Origin: Ochrobactrum sp. RH2CCR150
Lineage (GTDB): Bacteria; Pseudomonadota; Alphaproteobacteria; Rhizobiales; Rhizobiaceae
NCBI GenBank assembly: GCA_014138095.1
Contig: JACGXE010000017.1
Location: 31,013-95,012, forward strand
DNA: 64,000 bases
Reading direction: 5' to 3'
In this document: piece by piece, positions 19,676 to 28,604 of the stretch
How the letters are laid out: every line of letters begins with the position of its first letter
How positions within the stretch are numbered: the first letter of the stretch is position 1
Position numbers and translations under genes: made by a program
Notes under the pieces: model-generated
What the model was told of the DNA's origin: nothing
Seen by the model: the letters and a program-made list of their open reading frames with translations, nothing else
Database searches by the model: none

Positions 19676-19730
19676 CGATTTTTGATACAATTTGGGCTCT
19701 CCGTCGTCATAATGTAGATTTATATTTTTT

Positions 19731-19740
19731 TTATCTATGA
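19731..19740. promoter_or_regulatory. Near-consensus BioR-type box upstream of bioB
   Basis: TTATCTATGA differs from the BioR palindrome TTATCTATAA at one position. It lies about 56 bases upstream of the chosen bioB start in an AT-rich stretch, which is a suitable place for a promoter. Together with the internal box this would give a two-site operator, an arrangement I recall for bio operons of Brucella-type bacteria. Function is inferred. Confidence 0.5.
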
Positions 19741-20111
19741 TTCTGCGCAGACGCAAGATGCCACATTGAGAAGTGACCGGCCGATTGCCACCGCCCGCCT
19801 GAACTTGGGTCGATCGGCCTCGGGACGTGCTTAACGACGTCATTAGTGACGTGTCTTATGCGGGGGTGAGTATGCGCGGCGATGTCCTTGGGTTGGAACG
19901 GCGGCCGCGATGACGGCATCTTAGAGCTAAAGGAAATGCTCCCCACCGCCCGCGCCACCGAACAGACGTGGAATGAATTCCTAGAAGACTTCGTCTCAGA
20001 CTCCGAGGTGGTCGAACGGTTCAGGGGCAGCTCAAGGCGGCGGCAACCGGCCGGCTACATTGAGAAGAACGTAATCGTACGCGCAGCGAAAGCGTTTGGA
20101 GAAGGACTTTT

Positions 20112-20768
20112 TTATGTCGTTCGTGAGAGGACCATATGCGCGCGCGCAACAGGTTTTTCGGCAAGCCTCAAAATATGGCGCTCAAGCGTACCAACCGCTC
20201 CACCCACATTGCCCATTCTAAGGCAATGGAGAATGCTCTCATGGTCTGAATCCACACGCTGCGCCCAACCGGAACGCCCTGCGACGAAGAGAAACCGCGA
20301 ACCGATCAAATGAAGATCATCAATTTCAGCAAGCAATCTTGGCATGTCGCACGGCGTCAGCAGCAGTCGGTGGAACTGTCTATTTGCCTCTTCTCGCTCG
20401 GTTATATCGTTAGCATGAATACCAGTACGATTAATGGCATCAGCCTCGTCCAGGAGGAATGGCGTCAAATGCGGAGCCGCATGACGAAGTGCTAGACCCT
20501 CAAGCACAGAACGCATTCGCGCAACTTCTTCGACCTCTGCCAATGTGAACGATGCAACTCTTACGCCCCGACGCGCTTCGCTTACTGCGAGCCCCTGAGC
20601 TTCGAGACGCCGAAAAGCCTCTCGGACTGGAACATGACTAGCACCGAATTCCTCGGCAATGTGGTCTTGCCTGAGCTTTGCGCCAGGCGCTAAAGCACCG
20701 GTGACAATCCGGTCAGCCAGAACGCGGCTAATCTTGTTCGCGATGGTGTCTTCTGTTGTCGTATTCAT
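20112..20768 (-). CDS. bioR: GntR-family regulator, probable BioR
   Basis: A 218-residue GntR regulator. The winged-helix domain spans about residues 10-75 (ISRVLADRIVTGALAPGAKL, HIAEEFGASHVPVREAFRRL) and an all-helical FCD-type effector domain follows. BioR proteins, which repress biotin genes in Rhizobiales, belong to the GntR family and are often encoded next to bioBFDAZ, as here. A BioR-like box (TCATAGATAT) directly upstream of the gene suggests autoregulation. The 436 bases between this gene and bioB hold the operon's control region and no convincing gene. Another GntR function cannot be excluded. Confidence 0.72.
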   Translation of the reverse strand: MNTTTEDTIANKISRVLADRIVTGALAPGAKLRQDHIAEEFGASHVPVREAFRRLEAQGLAVSEARRGVRVASFTLAEVEEVARMRSVLEGLALRHAAPHLTPFLLDEADAINRTGIHANDITEREEANRQFHRLLLTPCDMPRLLAEIDDLHLIGSRFLFVAGRSGWAQRVDSDHESILHCLRMGNVGGAVGTLERHILRLAEKPVARAHMVLSRTT

Positions 20769-20771
20769 GTG

Positions 20772-20781
20772 TCATAGATAT
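20772..20781. promoter_or_regulatory. Possible BioR box in front of the GntR gene
   Basis: TCATAGATAT matches the BioR consensus TTATAGATAA at eight of ten positions and lies three bases upstream of the ATG at 20768. This spacing would block transcription or translation initiation. It is weaker than the two bioB boxes and is proposed only because the neighbouring gene is the likely BioR. Confidence 0.35.
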
Positions 20782-20841
20782 TTTTTTCGCAAGGATATGT
20801 CGACGTTAATTGTGCAACTATTCCGGCACTGTCAGGGTGAG

Positions 20842-21813
20842 TTAGCGCGGATCAGATCTTGGAAGTGAGCGGGCCATTTTCGTTGCCATCGAGAGCAGGT
20901 TCAGAAGTGCTGGATCGTGGTTCGAGGGCAACCAGACAGCCGAAAATGCGATGGGTTGTTGTTCGTCTCGGATTGGCAGGGAAGCCACGTTGCCAGTAAC
21001 GGCTAATGCCCCCTCCTTGACAAAGAGCGAAATACCGTGGCCGGCCGCGATCATTGATAACAACGAGCTACGACCGACTGCAAAGCGACGGATGTTCGGT
21101 GTTTGCCACTTCCCTGCCGATCGCGCCACAACCAGATCATGCACCTGTGGGCCGGTGCCGTCTTGGCGGACGAGGAAGGTTTCTTCAGCGAGCTGACGCC
21201 AATCAACTTCTTGCTGCGAGGTCAGCGGATGCCGTACTGGCAGCATGACCATCAACCGATCATGCCATACAATTTTCGAATTAAGGTCAGGAAAGTCATG
21301 GGTTTTGGCCATGAACGCGACGTCAATTCTGCCCTCGCGCAGCATGAATTGAGAGCGACGTGCTGTGCTTTCAATGATTTGTAGCCGAACCCCAGGATAG
21401 TTGATGTGAAACTGATCCAACAACCGCTCAAGAGAGCTACCAGTCGTGAGTGCATAGACACCTATACGCAGTTCACCTTCCTCACCACGCGAATGCGTTT
21501 GGGCCGTTTTAATCGCATAATCAAGAATTTCCATGGCTTCCTTGACGTATTCAATGAAGCGGCGTCCGGCTTTTGTTAGGCGGACACCCCGAGTGTTTCG
21601 GTCAAACAGGAGAATGCCAAGATCATCTTCCAATGCCTTGACCCGCGAACTGACACTCGATTGGCTAGTACCAAGTGCTTGGGCCGCGCGATAAAAACTG
21701 AGATATTCAGCAACTGCCAGGGTTTGGACCAGTGCTGCCATTGGGATTCTGCCGCTTAAGAGCGAAGGGACATTCCCCGTATCGCGAGAGCCGTTAATTC
21801 TACGTCGGCGCAT
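20842..21813 (-). CDS. LysR-family transcriptional regulator
   Basis: A 323-residue LysR regulator. The winged-helix domain lies at about residues 26-85 (LQTLAVAEYLSFYRAAQALG region, TSQSSVSSRVKALEDDLGIL) after a 24-residue basic extension, and the substrate-binding domain fills the rest (ELRIGVYALTTG, FLVRQDGTGPQVHDLVV). The start at 21813 keeps the basic extension; ATG at the MAALVQTLAVAEY segment is the alternative. No obvious divergent target is adjacent: the gene behind it (alpha/beta hydrolase) is co-directional and 190 bases away, so the target cannot be assigned. Confidence 0.88.
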   Translation of the reverse strand: MRRRRINGSRDTGNVPSLLSGRIPMAALVQTLAVAEYLSFYRAAQALGTSQSSVSSRVKALEDDLGILLFDRNTRGVRLTKAGRRFIEYVKEAMEILDYAIKTAQTHSRGEEGELRIGVYALTTGSSLERLLDQFHINYPGVRLQIIESTARRSQFMLREGRIDVAFMAKTHDFPDLNSKIVWHDRLMVMLPVRHPLTSQQEVDWRQLAEETFLVRQDGTGPQVHDLVVARSAGKWQTPNIRRFAVGRSSLLSMIAAGHGISLFVKEGALAVTGNVASLPIRDEQQPIAFSAVWLPSNHDPALLNLLSMATKMARSLPRSDPR

Positions 21814-21962
21814 ATCAACTTACATCCTCGGAAAAGGAAGTGCACGAGGTTCCAGCCGTGAAAGTGGCTTCATGCGAGCCTTATTGTACTTGTCACACGA
21901 TGCGGAGTTAGCGTTGGGTCGGGAACTCATCGGAAATCTCCATTCGTGCACTCGAAAAGCAA

Positions 21963-21996
21963 CCTGCCGGCGAAGGTGAACCACGTCACCGGCAGG
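21963..21996 (-). terminator. Hairpin after the alpha/beta hydrolase gene
   Basis: The arms CCTGCC and GGCAGG, with an inner GGTGA/TCACC pairing, form a strong stem directly after the hydrolase stop codon (22005). On the minus strand it is followed by a modest T-rich stretch (TTGCTTTTCG). This fits a transcription terminator, although the T tract is weak. Confidence 0.45.
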
Positions 21997-22004
21997 GTGC
22001 GTTC

Positions 22005-22832
22005 TTATCCTCGCGCGAAATCCAAAAGATCTGCGTTGAGCTTGTCCTGATGGGTGGAAGCCAGACCATGAGGAGCGCCCGCATAGATCTTCAGTGTCGC
22101 GTTCGGCACAATTTTGGCCGTCAGTTCACCAGCGTGGGCAATGGGAACGATCTGATCGTCGTCACCGTGAATGATGAGCGTCGGAACGTCAATCTTTCGC
22201 AGGTCCTCGGTGTAGTCAACCTCCGAAAACTCCTGAACTGAGGCATACTGGGCCAAAATGCCGCCATTCATGCCCTGTAACCAGAAGCTTTCGCGCAAAC
22301 CATCGTTGATCGCGACCCCTTCGCGGTTGAAACCGAAGAAGGGAATGGCAAGGTTGCGATAGAAGTCGGAACGGTTGTCGAGCACGTTCTTACGGATACC
22401 GTCGAACACGTCGAGCGGCAGGCCGCCCGGCCATTCCTTCGTCGAGATCATGATCGGCGGGACAGCCCCAACGAGAACGGCCTTCGCTACGCGTGCCGTA
22501 CCATGACGACCAATATAGCGTGCGACTTCGCCACCACCGGTCGAATGGCCAACCATGATAGCGTTCTTCAGATCAAGCGTGTCCATGACGGTAGCCAGAT
22601 CGTCTGCCCATGTGTCCATGTCATTACCGGTTGCTGGCTGATCCGAGCGTCCGTGACCGCGCCGATCATGGGCGACGACGCGAAAGCCTTGCTGAACGAG
22701 ATACAGCATCTGTCCGTCCCATGCGTCGGCGCTGAGCGGCCAACCATGCGAAAAGACGAAGGGCTGGGCGTCCTTGTTGCCCCAATCCTTGTAAAAAATG
22801 CGGGTTCCATCCTGCGTGGTGACGTAGCTCAT
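22005..22832 (-). CDS. Alpha/beta hydrolase, non-haem chloroperoxidase-like
   Basis: A 275-residue alpha/beta hydrolase of the arylesterase/non-haem chloroperoxidase group. The triad is visible: Ser about 98 in VGHSTGGGE, Asp in [11 protein letters not shown], and His in [11 protein letters not shown]. The oxyanion-region motif [15 protein letters not shown] is also typical. Members hydrolyse esters and can show perhydrolase activity; no substrate is inferred. It lies 82 bases downstream of the FAD monooxygenase gene on the same strand and is probably co-transcribed with it. Confidence 0.9.
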   Translation of the reverse strand: MSYVTTQDGTRIFYKDWGNKDAQPFVFSHGWPLSADAWDGQMLYLVQQGFRVVAHDRRGHGRSDQPATGNDMDTWADDLATVMDTLDLKNAIMVGHSTGGGEVARYIGRHGTARVAKAVLVGAVPPIMISTKEWPGGLPLDVFDGIRKNVLDNRSDFYRNLAIPFFGFNREGVAINDGLRESFWLQGMNGGILAQYASVQEFSEVDYTEDLRKIDVPTLIIHGDDDQIVPIAHAGELTAKIVPNATLKIYAGAPHGLASTHQDKLNADLLDFARG

Positions 22833-22914
22833 AGTCGTTCTCCTTTATACATTGATGGTTGGTGGGGTTTTCATTCCCTCAAGACAGTACGTCCCGAAGT
22901 GAATTCTTCATGGT

Positions 22915-24096
22915 TCAGCCGACCGCTGAACCGAGAAGGGAGTGGAACAGCAGATAATTGCCTGCTTCTGTGCCCTGCTTTTCGAGATATTTGCCATACA
23001 TGACCTGTGGTAGCTCCCACTGGGCTAGGGCGGCTGTGATATCATCCGGTGTCGCGTCGAGTTCATCGGCGAGTGCGATCGCATTGGCTGCCGCTTTCGA
23101 CGTGCTGGCGGCTGTGTGTGGACGGGGTATCGAGGCGGCGTCGCCTAAGATAAGGACGCGCCCCTTTACCATCTCGTCTGAAGCAAGATCGCGGATTGCC
23201 TGCGCGAAAGGTTGGTCGGTCGCCTCGACGACCTCGCGAAACGGCGGAGGCAACAGATTTGCGGCATCTGCACGCAGATGTTTGACCCACGCGTCGGCCA
23301 ACTTTCCTTCCGGGATGGAATAACCGCGTTGCAGTCCGTCGCGATCCGTCATGATCTGCTGCAACTGATCGTCGTTGGCGACCCGATACCAGACCCAGTT
23401 ATAGAACCGGTGGCCCGGCCGCATGTCATTGCCTTCGCCCGGAACAAGATAACCGAGGATGTGCGAGCCCTTGTTGTTCGCGAAGCCAAAATCGCCATGC
23501 AGGTCAGCGCGTGCCGAATGCGGCATGTCCTCTTCCGGCACAAGTCCGCGCCAAGCGAGATAGCCTGCATAACTCGGCTGCACTTGTGGCCAGATAAGGG
23601 AGCGCACAGTGGAATTTCCACCATCGGCACCAATCAGCAAATCACCGATTTCAGCACTCCCATCATCGAAAAATGCCGTAACGCTGCTTGCTTCAGTATC
23701 CTGTTCGATCCGGGCGAGGCGTTTGCCGGAATGGTACCGCGCATCGCCGAACGCTTCTTTCAATGTTGAATAGATCAGCGACCACGATGTCTGGGTCTGC
23801 GGCAAGAACTGTTTAGACTGGGTCGACCCATCCGGCCGGAACACCGTCCGATAGCCAGATCGCACACCCATTTCGTCGCGGTTCAGCTTCAAGCCAGCGC
23901 GACGGAACACCTCAACGACATCAGGCTGCAATACGATACCACCGCCACGGCTGTCGAGATCGTGCTCGGAGCGTTCGTAGATATCGACGTCCCATCCGAT
24001 GCTGCGCAGCATGGTGCCAGCAAATAATCCACCGAGCGAACCGCCGATAATCAGCGCCCTGCGACGGGTAGAGTTGGAAGAAAGGGTGGTCTGCAT
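22915..24096 (-). CDS. FAD-dependent aromatic-type monooxygenase
   Basis: A 393-residue class A flavin monooxygenase. The N-terminal dinucleotide motif IIGGSLGGLFAGTMLRSIGW, the DG-type motif LLIGADGGNSTVRS and the second FAD motif RVLILGDAASIPRPHTA are all visible. It resembles the 2,6-dihydroxypyridine hydroxylase-like group, but the substrate is unproven. ATG at 24096 was chosen over the frame start at 24123 because AGGAGG lies seven bases before it. Its promoter region carries one copy of a 44-bp repeat that also precedes the DsbA-like gene. A paralogue is at 29374-30612. Confidence 0.88.
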   Translation of the reverse strand: MQTTLSSNSTRRRALIIGGSLGGLFAGTMLRSIGWDVDIYERSEHDLDSRGGGIVLQPDVVEVFRRAGLKLNRDEMGVRSGYRTVFRPDGSTQSKQFLPQTQTSWSLIYSTLKEAFGDARYHSGKRLARIEQDTEASSVTAFFDDGSAEIGDLLIGADGGNSTVRSLIWPQVQPSYAGYLAWRGLVPEEDMPHSARADLHGDFGFANNKGSHILGYLVPGEGNDMRPGHRFYNWVWYRVANDDQLQQIMTDRDGLQRGYSIPEGKLADAWVKHLRADAANLLPPPFREVVEATDQPFAQAIRDLASDEMVKGRVLILGDAASIPRPHTAASTSKAAANAIALADELDATPDDITAALAQWELPQVMYGKYLEKQGTEAGNYLLFHSLLGSAVG

Positions 24097-24144
24097 GTGA
24101 GCCTCCTTGGTTTGTAAGGCCACACTGCATCAAAGCATCTATGA

Positions 24145-24188
24145 TGATAATCAGGCAAATATAGAGATGTTCATTGCGTCATGCGCAA
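24145..24188. repeat. 44-bp perfect inverted repeat, left copy
   Basis: These 44 bases recur exactly in inverse orientation at 25155-25198. The two copies flank the LysR gene, and each lies 46-59 bases upstream of a target gene: this copy in front of the FAD monooxygenase. The sequence contains the dyad TTGCG-TCATG-CGCAA, within which a T-N11-A LysR box can be read. I see the repeat directly; its role as a duplicated promoter/operator is inferred. Confidence 0.9.
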
Positions 24189-24227
24189 TGATGAAGCAAT
24201 GGATTGTCATAAGGCGTTCTGATAATT

Positions 24228-25145
24228 CTATTTAATTTCCCAGTAAGGATGGGCACCGAAATGGTTTGCGAGGAAATCGAGAAAGCTCGCCACCTTTCGC
24301 GAGCCGCGGCGGTTCGGTTGGTAAACCGCCCAAATGGCACCTTCCTCAGCGCCCGGCGATGGCGTCCAGTCCTGCAGCACAGGCGTCAAACGGCCTGCGG
24401 CGATATCGCCGCCGACCAGCCAGGTGGGCATCAGTAGCAGACCTGCGCCCCCTATTGCCGCTTCCCTAAGAACTTCGGAATTGTTTGCACGAAGATTTCC
24501 CGTCACAACAACCTTCGTCCGTTTGACATCGCGAGCGAGCGTCCAACTGTGTTCCGTTGTCTGGTAGTCGAAAAGCAGGCAGTTGTGTCGGGCCAGATCA
24601 CCCGGTTCAGCCGGCGTTCCATGCTCACCAAGATAGTCAGGACTGCCACAGATAATTCGCCGATGCGGTGCCAGTTTTCGCGCGAGCAAGTTGGAGGAAC
24701 TGAGCGCTCCAAGTCGAATCGCGATATCCAGCCGATCCTCGACGAGATTGGTCACAGCATCGCTCAGATGCAGGTCGAGCCGGATCTGCGGGTATTGTCG
24801 CAGAAAAGCAGGAAGCACCGGTGCAACATGCAAGCGGCCAAAAGCCACGGGCATCGTCACCTTGATCAAACCGCTTGGCGGGCCAGATAATTCGCTGACA
24901 GCCCGGTCCGCATTCACGAGATCCTCAAGAATGCGACGGGCCTCTTCATAATATTGCTGGCCTGCCTCGGTCAGTGTCACACTTCGGGTCGATCGGTTCA
25001 TCAGAAGCGTTCCGAGGCTTTCCTCCAGCACGTTCAACTGTCGAGTCAGTGATGAGGGCGCCTGTCCCAGACGCCTTGCCGCCGGAGCGAATCCACCATG
25101 TTCAACCACCGCTACGAAGGCATTCAACGCCGCGAACCGATCCAT
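24228..25145 (-). CDS. LysR-family regulator between two identical promoter modules
   Basis: A 305-residue LysR regulator. The winged-helix domain is at residues 1-60 (FAALNAFVAVVEHGGFAPAA, APSSLTRQLNVLEESLGTLL, NRSTRSVTLTEAG), followed by the periplasmic-binding-like effector domain (GLIKVTMPVAFGRLHVAPVL). It is divergent from the DsbA-LLM-hydrolase genes and its 3' end faces the monooxygenase promoter. Both of those promoters contain the same 44-bp sequence. The simplest reading is that this protein controls both units and its own gene. Confidence 0.9.
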   Translation of the reverse strand: MDRFAALNAFVAVVEHGGFAPAARRLGQAPSSLTRQLNVLEESLGTLLMNRSTRSVTLTEAGQQYYEEARRILEDLVNADRAVSELSGPPSGLIKVTMPVAFGRLHVAPVLPAFLRQYPQIRLDLHLSDAVTNLVEDRLDIAIRLGALSSSNLLARKLAPHRRIICGSPDYLGEHGTPAEPGDLARHNCLLFDYQTTEHSWTLARDVKRTKVVVTGNLRANNSEVLREAAIGGAGLLLMPTWLVGGDIAAGRLTPVLQDWTPSPGAEEGAIWAVYQPNRRGSRKVASFLDFLANHFGAHPYWEIK

Positions 25146-25154
25146 CTTTCACCT

Positions 25155-25198
25155 TTGCGCATGACGCAATGAACATCTCTATATTTGCCTGATTATCA
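25155..25198. repeat. 44-bp perfect inverted repeat, right copy
   Basis: Exact reverse complement of 24145-24188. This copy lies between the LysR start codon (25145) and the DsbA-like gene (25244). It includes the TTGCG/CGCAA dyad and an AT-rich segment TCTATATTTG suited to a -10 region. Besides regulation, a perfect inverted pair about 1 kb apart could allow recombinational inversion of the lysR segment. Confidence 0.9.
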
Positions 25199-25243
25199 CA
25201 TCGCACGGAAAGAGCGAAGTTAGTTTCCGAAAGGAGACACATC

Positions 25244-25924
25244 ATGTCCATTCCCGTTACGATTACTTCCGATTTCATCTGCCCCTGGTGCCTGATCGGC
25301 GAGCGTCGCCTCCTCAAGACAATCGAGGAGCTTCCGGAAGGCACATCCGTCGAACTGCGCTGGCAGCCGTTCGAGCTCAACCCGTCGATGCCAACCGAGG
25401 GTATGAACCGCAAAATCTATCGCTCGATGAAATTCGGCAGTTGGGAGCGCAGCCGAATGCTGGACGCCCAGACTGTTGCTGCGGCAGAAGATGACGATGT
25501 GGCATTCGCTTACGACGCCATAGAGAAAACCCCAAACACTTTCCAGGCGCATCGCCTGATGCGCTTTGCGGAGCAGTTCGGTGCTGCGAACGCTTTGGGC
25601 AATGCACTTCTATCGGCCTATTTCGAACTTGGCCGGGATGTCGGTGATATCGCGACACTGACGGATATTGCAGCCGAACATGGCCTCGACCGCGAGAGGG
25701 CCGCGGCTTTCCTCGCCAGCGATGAACAAAGCGACGCGATCCGGGATGTTGAACGGTCATTGCAGGTCTCAGGTGTGCCGAACTTCAACATCGACGGAGA
25801 AATCATTTCCGGTGCCCAGCCTCAGCAGGTTTTTGACGAGGCACTTAGACGCGCTGTCGAGCGCGCCGCCGCAGATGCGTCATTTGCCAGTGAATGTGCC
25901 GGTGGTGTCTGCACCGTTGCCTGA
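25244..25924 (+). CDS. DsbA/FrnE-family thiol oxidoreductase
   Basis: A 226-residue thioredoxin-fold protein of the FrnE (cytoplasmic DsbA-like) group. The redox motif CPWC is at about residues 13-16 (SDFICPWCLIGERRL), an all-helical insertion follows, and the cis-proline segment is VSGVPNFNIDGE. No signal peptide is present, so it acts in the cytoplasm. The C-terminal tail SECAGGVCTVA has two further cysteines. The ATG follows AAAGGAG. It is the first gene of a three-gene unit facing away from the LysR gene. Confidence 0.9.
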   Translation: MSIPVTITSDFICPWCLIGERRLLKTIEELPEGTSVELRWQPFELNPSMPTEGMNRKIYRSMKFGSWERSRMLDAQTVAAAEDDDVAFAYDAIEKTPNTFQAHRLMRFAEQFGAANALGNALLSAYFELGRDVGDIATLTDIAAEHGLDRERAAAFLASDEQSDAIRDVERSLQVSGVPNFNIDGEIISGAQPQQVFDEALRRAVERAAADASFASECAGGVCTVA

Positions 25925-25950
25925 GCTTGTTTCCAAAAAGGAGACCCACC

Positions 25951-26907
25951 ATGTCGGTAACACCAGCGATCAATCACGCCGGCTTCAACCGGATGTTCCA
26001 GCCGAGCAAACTGACGCTCGGAATGATGCTTCCGATGGCGCCGTTGGTGAACGGCGTGCCGAACATGGCGGGTCAACTCGATCTGGCCGCTCACGCTGAT
26101 CAGTTGGGGTTTGCCGCGCTATGGGTGCGCGACGTGCCTCTGTTTGATCCGGCTTTCAATGATGCCGGCCAGATCTACGATCCATGGGTCTGGCTCGGTC
26201 AACTGGCAACAGTCACGAAAAGGGCCGCGCTCAGTTCGGCCGGGATTGTCCTGCCGCTACGACATCCGCTCCATACCGCCAAGGCGGCAGCTTCTGTCGA
26301 TGTTATAAGCGGCGGGCGCTTCCTGCTTGGCGCGGCATCTGGCGACCGCGCGACCGAGTACCCGGCCTTCGGTCTCGATCATGCCTCACGTGGTGAGGCG
26401 TATCGAGAGGCCATCGATGTGATCCGTCGGAGCACCTCAGAAGACTATCCCGAGATTAACGGAAATTTCGGCATTCTTCATGGGCTTGATCTTCTCCCAA
26501 AACCCATCGGACGGCATCTACCTCTCCTTGCGGTCGGCAGCGCGCGGCAGAGCTTGCAATGGATCGCTCGCAACATGGACGGCTGGGTCAGCTATTTCCG
26601 TCCCCTGTCTGAGCAGATGCCACGGCTCCAACTCTGGCAGCGCGTTGCACAAACAGAAGCCGCCGATGCTTTTCGCCCTTTCGCCCAGTCGATGTTTATT
26701 GATCTGGCCGAAGAGCCTAACGCCGCACCTGAACCGATCTTCCTCGGTTATCGCCTCGGGCGAAACAGTCTGATCGAAGAACTGCAAGGCTTCGCTAGAG
26801 CCGGCGTGCACCACGTAACGTTCAATCTTCGCCACTCACAACGACCTGCCAGTGAAGTGATGGCCGAACTCGCCGAACACGTCCTGCCCGTCTTCCCGTC
26901 CGACTAA
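25951..26907 (+). CDS. LLM-class flavin-dependent oxidoreductase
   Basis: A 318-residue luciferase-like (TIM-barrel) flavoenzyme. Family features include LGFAALWVRDVPLFDP, the loop VISGGRFLLGAASGDRATEY and RHLPLLAVGSARQSLQWI. Such enzymes oxidise diverse substrates with FMNH2; the substrate here is unknown. ATG at 25951 is preceded by AAAGGAG at good spacing; the open frame's earlier ATG at 25894 lies inside the DsbA-like gene. The gap to the previous stop is 27 bases, so co-transcription is likely. Confidence 0.88.
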   Translation: MSVTPAINHAGFNRMFQPSKLTLGMMLPMAPLVNGVPNMAGQLDLAAHADQLGFAALWVRDVPLFDPAFNDAGQIYDPWVWLGQLATVTKRAALSSAGIVLPLRHPLHTAKAAASVDVISGGRFLLGAASGDRATEYPAFGLDHASRGEAYREAIDVIRRSTSEDYPEINGNFGILHGLDLLPKPIGRHLPLLAVGSARQSLQWIARNMDGWVSYFRPLSEQMPRLQLWQRVAQTEAADAFRPFAQSMFIDLAEEPNAAPEPIFLGYRLGRNSLIEELQGFARAGVHHVTFNLRHSQRPASEVMAELAEHVLPVFPSD

Positions 26908-26962
26908 TGCGGTCCGCCGCACGCTTTCTCTCAACCTACTTCCCCCTGAAAGGACCAGCCCC

Positions 26963-28171
26963 ATGAAATTCCTGTTTGAAGATGAATCATTCTCGTTCGA
27001 AACGCTCCGCGCAGCAGGTTTTGCCGCCGATGGCGGCGCAGATCTCGGCGAGATCATTGTGACTGCAGAAAAGATACCGGAGGGTGACGAGACTACTTGG
27101 CACCGTGAATGGAAGGCGCTTGCTGCACGGATCGAGATTATAGGGGAAGCGTCGCTTGCGGCCCATCACAGTGTCAGCGCACGTGAGGCTTTCTTGCGTT
27201 CTTCGAACTATTATCGCGTCGCAGAATTCTATCGCCGCGACGATGCTGCCAATGATCCAGAAGTGAAAGGGCTTACGGCCAAATCACGTGCGACCTTCCT
27301 GAAAGCGGCCACGCTGTTCGAGACCCCCGTCGAGGATGTCCGCATCCCTTATGGCGACCGCAGCCTGCCCGCCTACGTCTTTCTGGTCGACGATAGCGGT
27401 GCGCCGCGCCCGACCATCATCTATGTCAATGGCTTCGATTCAACGCGGGAGGAAGCTTGGTTCGTAATTGGTGCTGCCGCGATTGCACGCGGCTACAATG
27501 TCATTGCCTTTGACGGACCCGGTCAGGGCAGCGCGCTTCGTGACGATGGGCTCGTCTTCCGCCCCGACTGGGAAACGGTGATGGCATCGGTATTCGACTA
27601 TGCCGAGGGAAGCCCGGAGTTCGCGTCTGACAAGCTGGTGCCATTCGGCTACAGCCTCGGAGCCCTGTTGATTGCGCGCGCTGCCGCCTTTGACAACCGT
27701 CCCGCCGCACTTCTGCTCGACGACGGCATGTTCGATTTCTTCGGCGCCAATGCCGCGCTGCTGCCCCCTTTCCTCATTGAATGGGTAAAGCAGGGAGACA
27801 AGGACGACGAAGTCGAGCAGGTGCTGCGCCTTTTCATGAAGCAAAGCACTTCGGCCCGTTGGGCGCTCCGCAACGGCGTCTGGACGACCGGTGCGACTTC
27901 GATCGCCGACTATCTGCGCAAAACCGCCGACTATACACTCGACGGCATCATCGACCGGATCGAGGCCCCGACGCTCATTCTTGAGGCGGAGGAGGATATG
28001 TTTCTGAAAGGTCAGGCCACGCGGGTTGCCGACGGTCTTAAAGCAGAAAATAAAACGGTCACGCTGACCCGGGCCGTAGGGGCGTCAACCCATTGCCACA
28101 TGGGCGCGATGCGGCTTGCCAACCAAACGATGTTTGACTGGTTGGACGAGACACTCGCACATATCAGCTAA
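26963..28171 (+). CDS. Alpha/beta hydrolase with a helical N-terminal domain
   Basis: A 402-residue hydrolase. About 130 N-terminal residues form a helical cap-type domain, and the catalytic domain begins around VEDVRIPYGDRSLPAYVFL. The nucleophile is in FGYSLGALL, the acid probably in LILEAEEDMFLKG, and the histidine near GASTHCHMGAMRLA. The layout resembles the FrsA/DUF1100 group and the 2,6-dihydropseudooxynicotine hydrolase type, which cleave C-C or ester bonds. A C-C hydrolase role would suit the neighbouring flavin oxygenases but is not shown. The start ATG follows GAAAGGACCAGCCCC. Confidence 0.82.
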   Translation: MKFLFEDESFSFETLRAAGFAADGGADLGEIIVTAEKIPEGDETTWHREWKALAARIEIIGEASLAAHHSVSAREAFLRSSNYYRVAEFYRRDDAANDPEVKGLTAKSRATFLKAATLFETPVEDVRIPYGDRSLPAYVFLVDDSGAPRPTIIYVNGFDSTREEAWFVIGAAAIARGYNVIAFDGPGQGSALRDDGLVFRPDWETVMASVFDYAEGSPEFASDKLVPFGYSLGALLIARAAAFDNRPAALLLDDGMFDFFGANAALLPPFLIEWVKQGDKDDEVEQVLRLFMKQSTSARWALRNGVWTTGATSIADYLRKTADYTLDGIIDRIEAPTLILEAEEDMFLKGQATRVADGLKAENKTVTLTRAVGASTHCHMGAMRLANQTMFDWLDETLAHIS

Positions 28172-28604
28172 AGGGCTGATGTGACCTTCTCTCGCGTGCC
28201 CCCGGTTGAACAGGGACCAGTTCCTCTAGATCACGCCCGAATCGGCAATGAGCCAGGCTTTGGGCGAAACTCCGGTGAGCACATTCTGCATCTACTTCGA
28301 TCATAGCGTTGCCCCTGAGACCGCAAGCTCCGTAGACGGAATACAGCTTTGGTCACAGGGGTCGTGCAAATGCACTTAATAGCAGTGCGGACCGTAGTGC
28401 GTCGAAGTACCTGACGCCTGAATGTTGACGGCGGATTCTGCGCCAGATCGATATGCTCCCATGGGCGGCTACACGTGCAGCGTAGTTGCGGATTTCCACC
28501 GGTGTGATCGAATGGATGGGATTCGTCGACGTCTCAGTCTCAATCGTTATTGACTGGCCACATGTTACAAAGTCGTTTATCGATAGATAAATAGCATGTG
28601 AGTA
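28172..28604. other. Gene-free region upstream of the tetR gene
   Basis: About 430 bases between the hydrolase stop and the TetR start. A minus-strand open frame crosses it (28353-28904) and contains a stretch that looks protein-like (ISIWRRIRRQHSGVRYFDAL), perhaps a decayed mobile-element fragment, but it overlaps tetR and I cannot name it. The right end carries the TetR operator at 28577-28590. Nothing else could be identified. Confidence 0.4.
28577..28590. promoter_or_regulatory. TetR operator 1 (TTATC-N4-GATAA)
   Basis: TTATCGATAGATAA lies 14 bases upstream of the tetR start. The same TTATC-N4-GATAA pattern occurs twice more, at 29276-29289 and 29323-29336, in front of the monooxygenase operon, and I saw it nowhere else in the neighbourhood. 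This implies autorepression by the TetR protein. Confidence 0.6.

Noticed and set aside
19882..20313. 143-codon plus-strand frame between bioB and the GntR gene
   Set aside because: Overlaps the 3' end of the GntR gene on the opposite strand; no recognisable family. The first part may be a gene fragment but the evidence is too thin.
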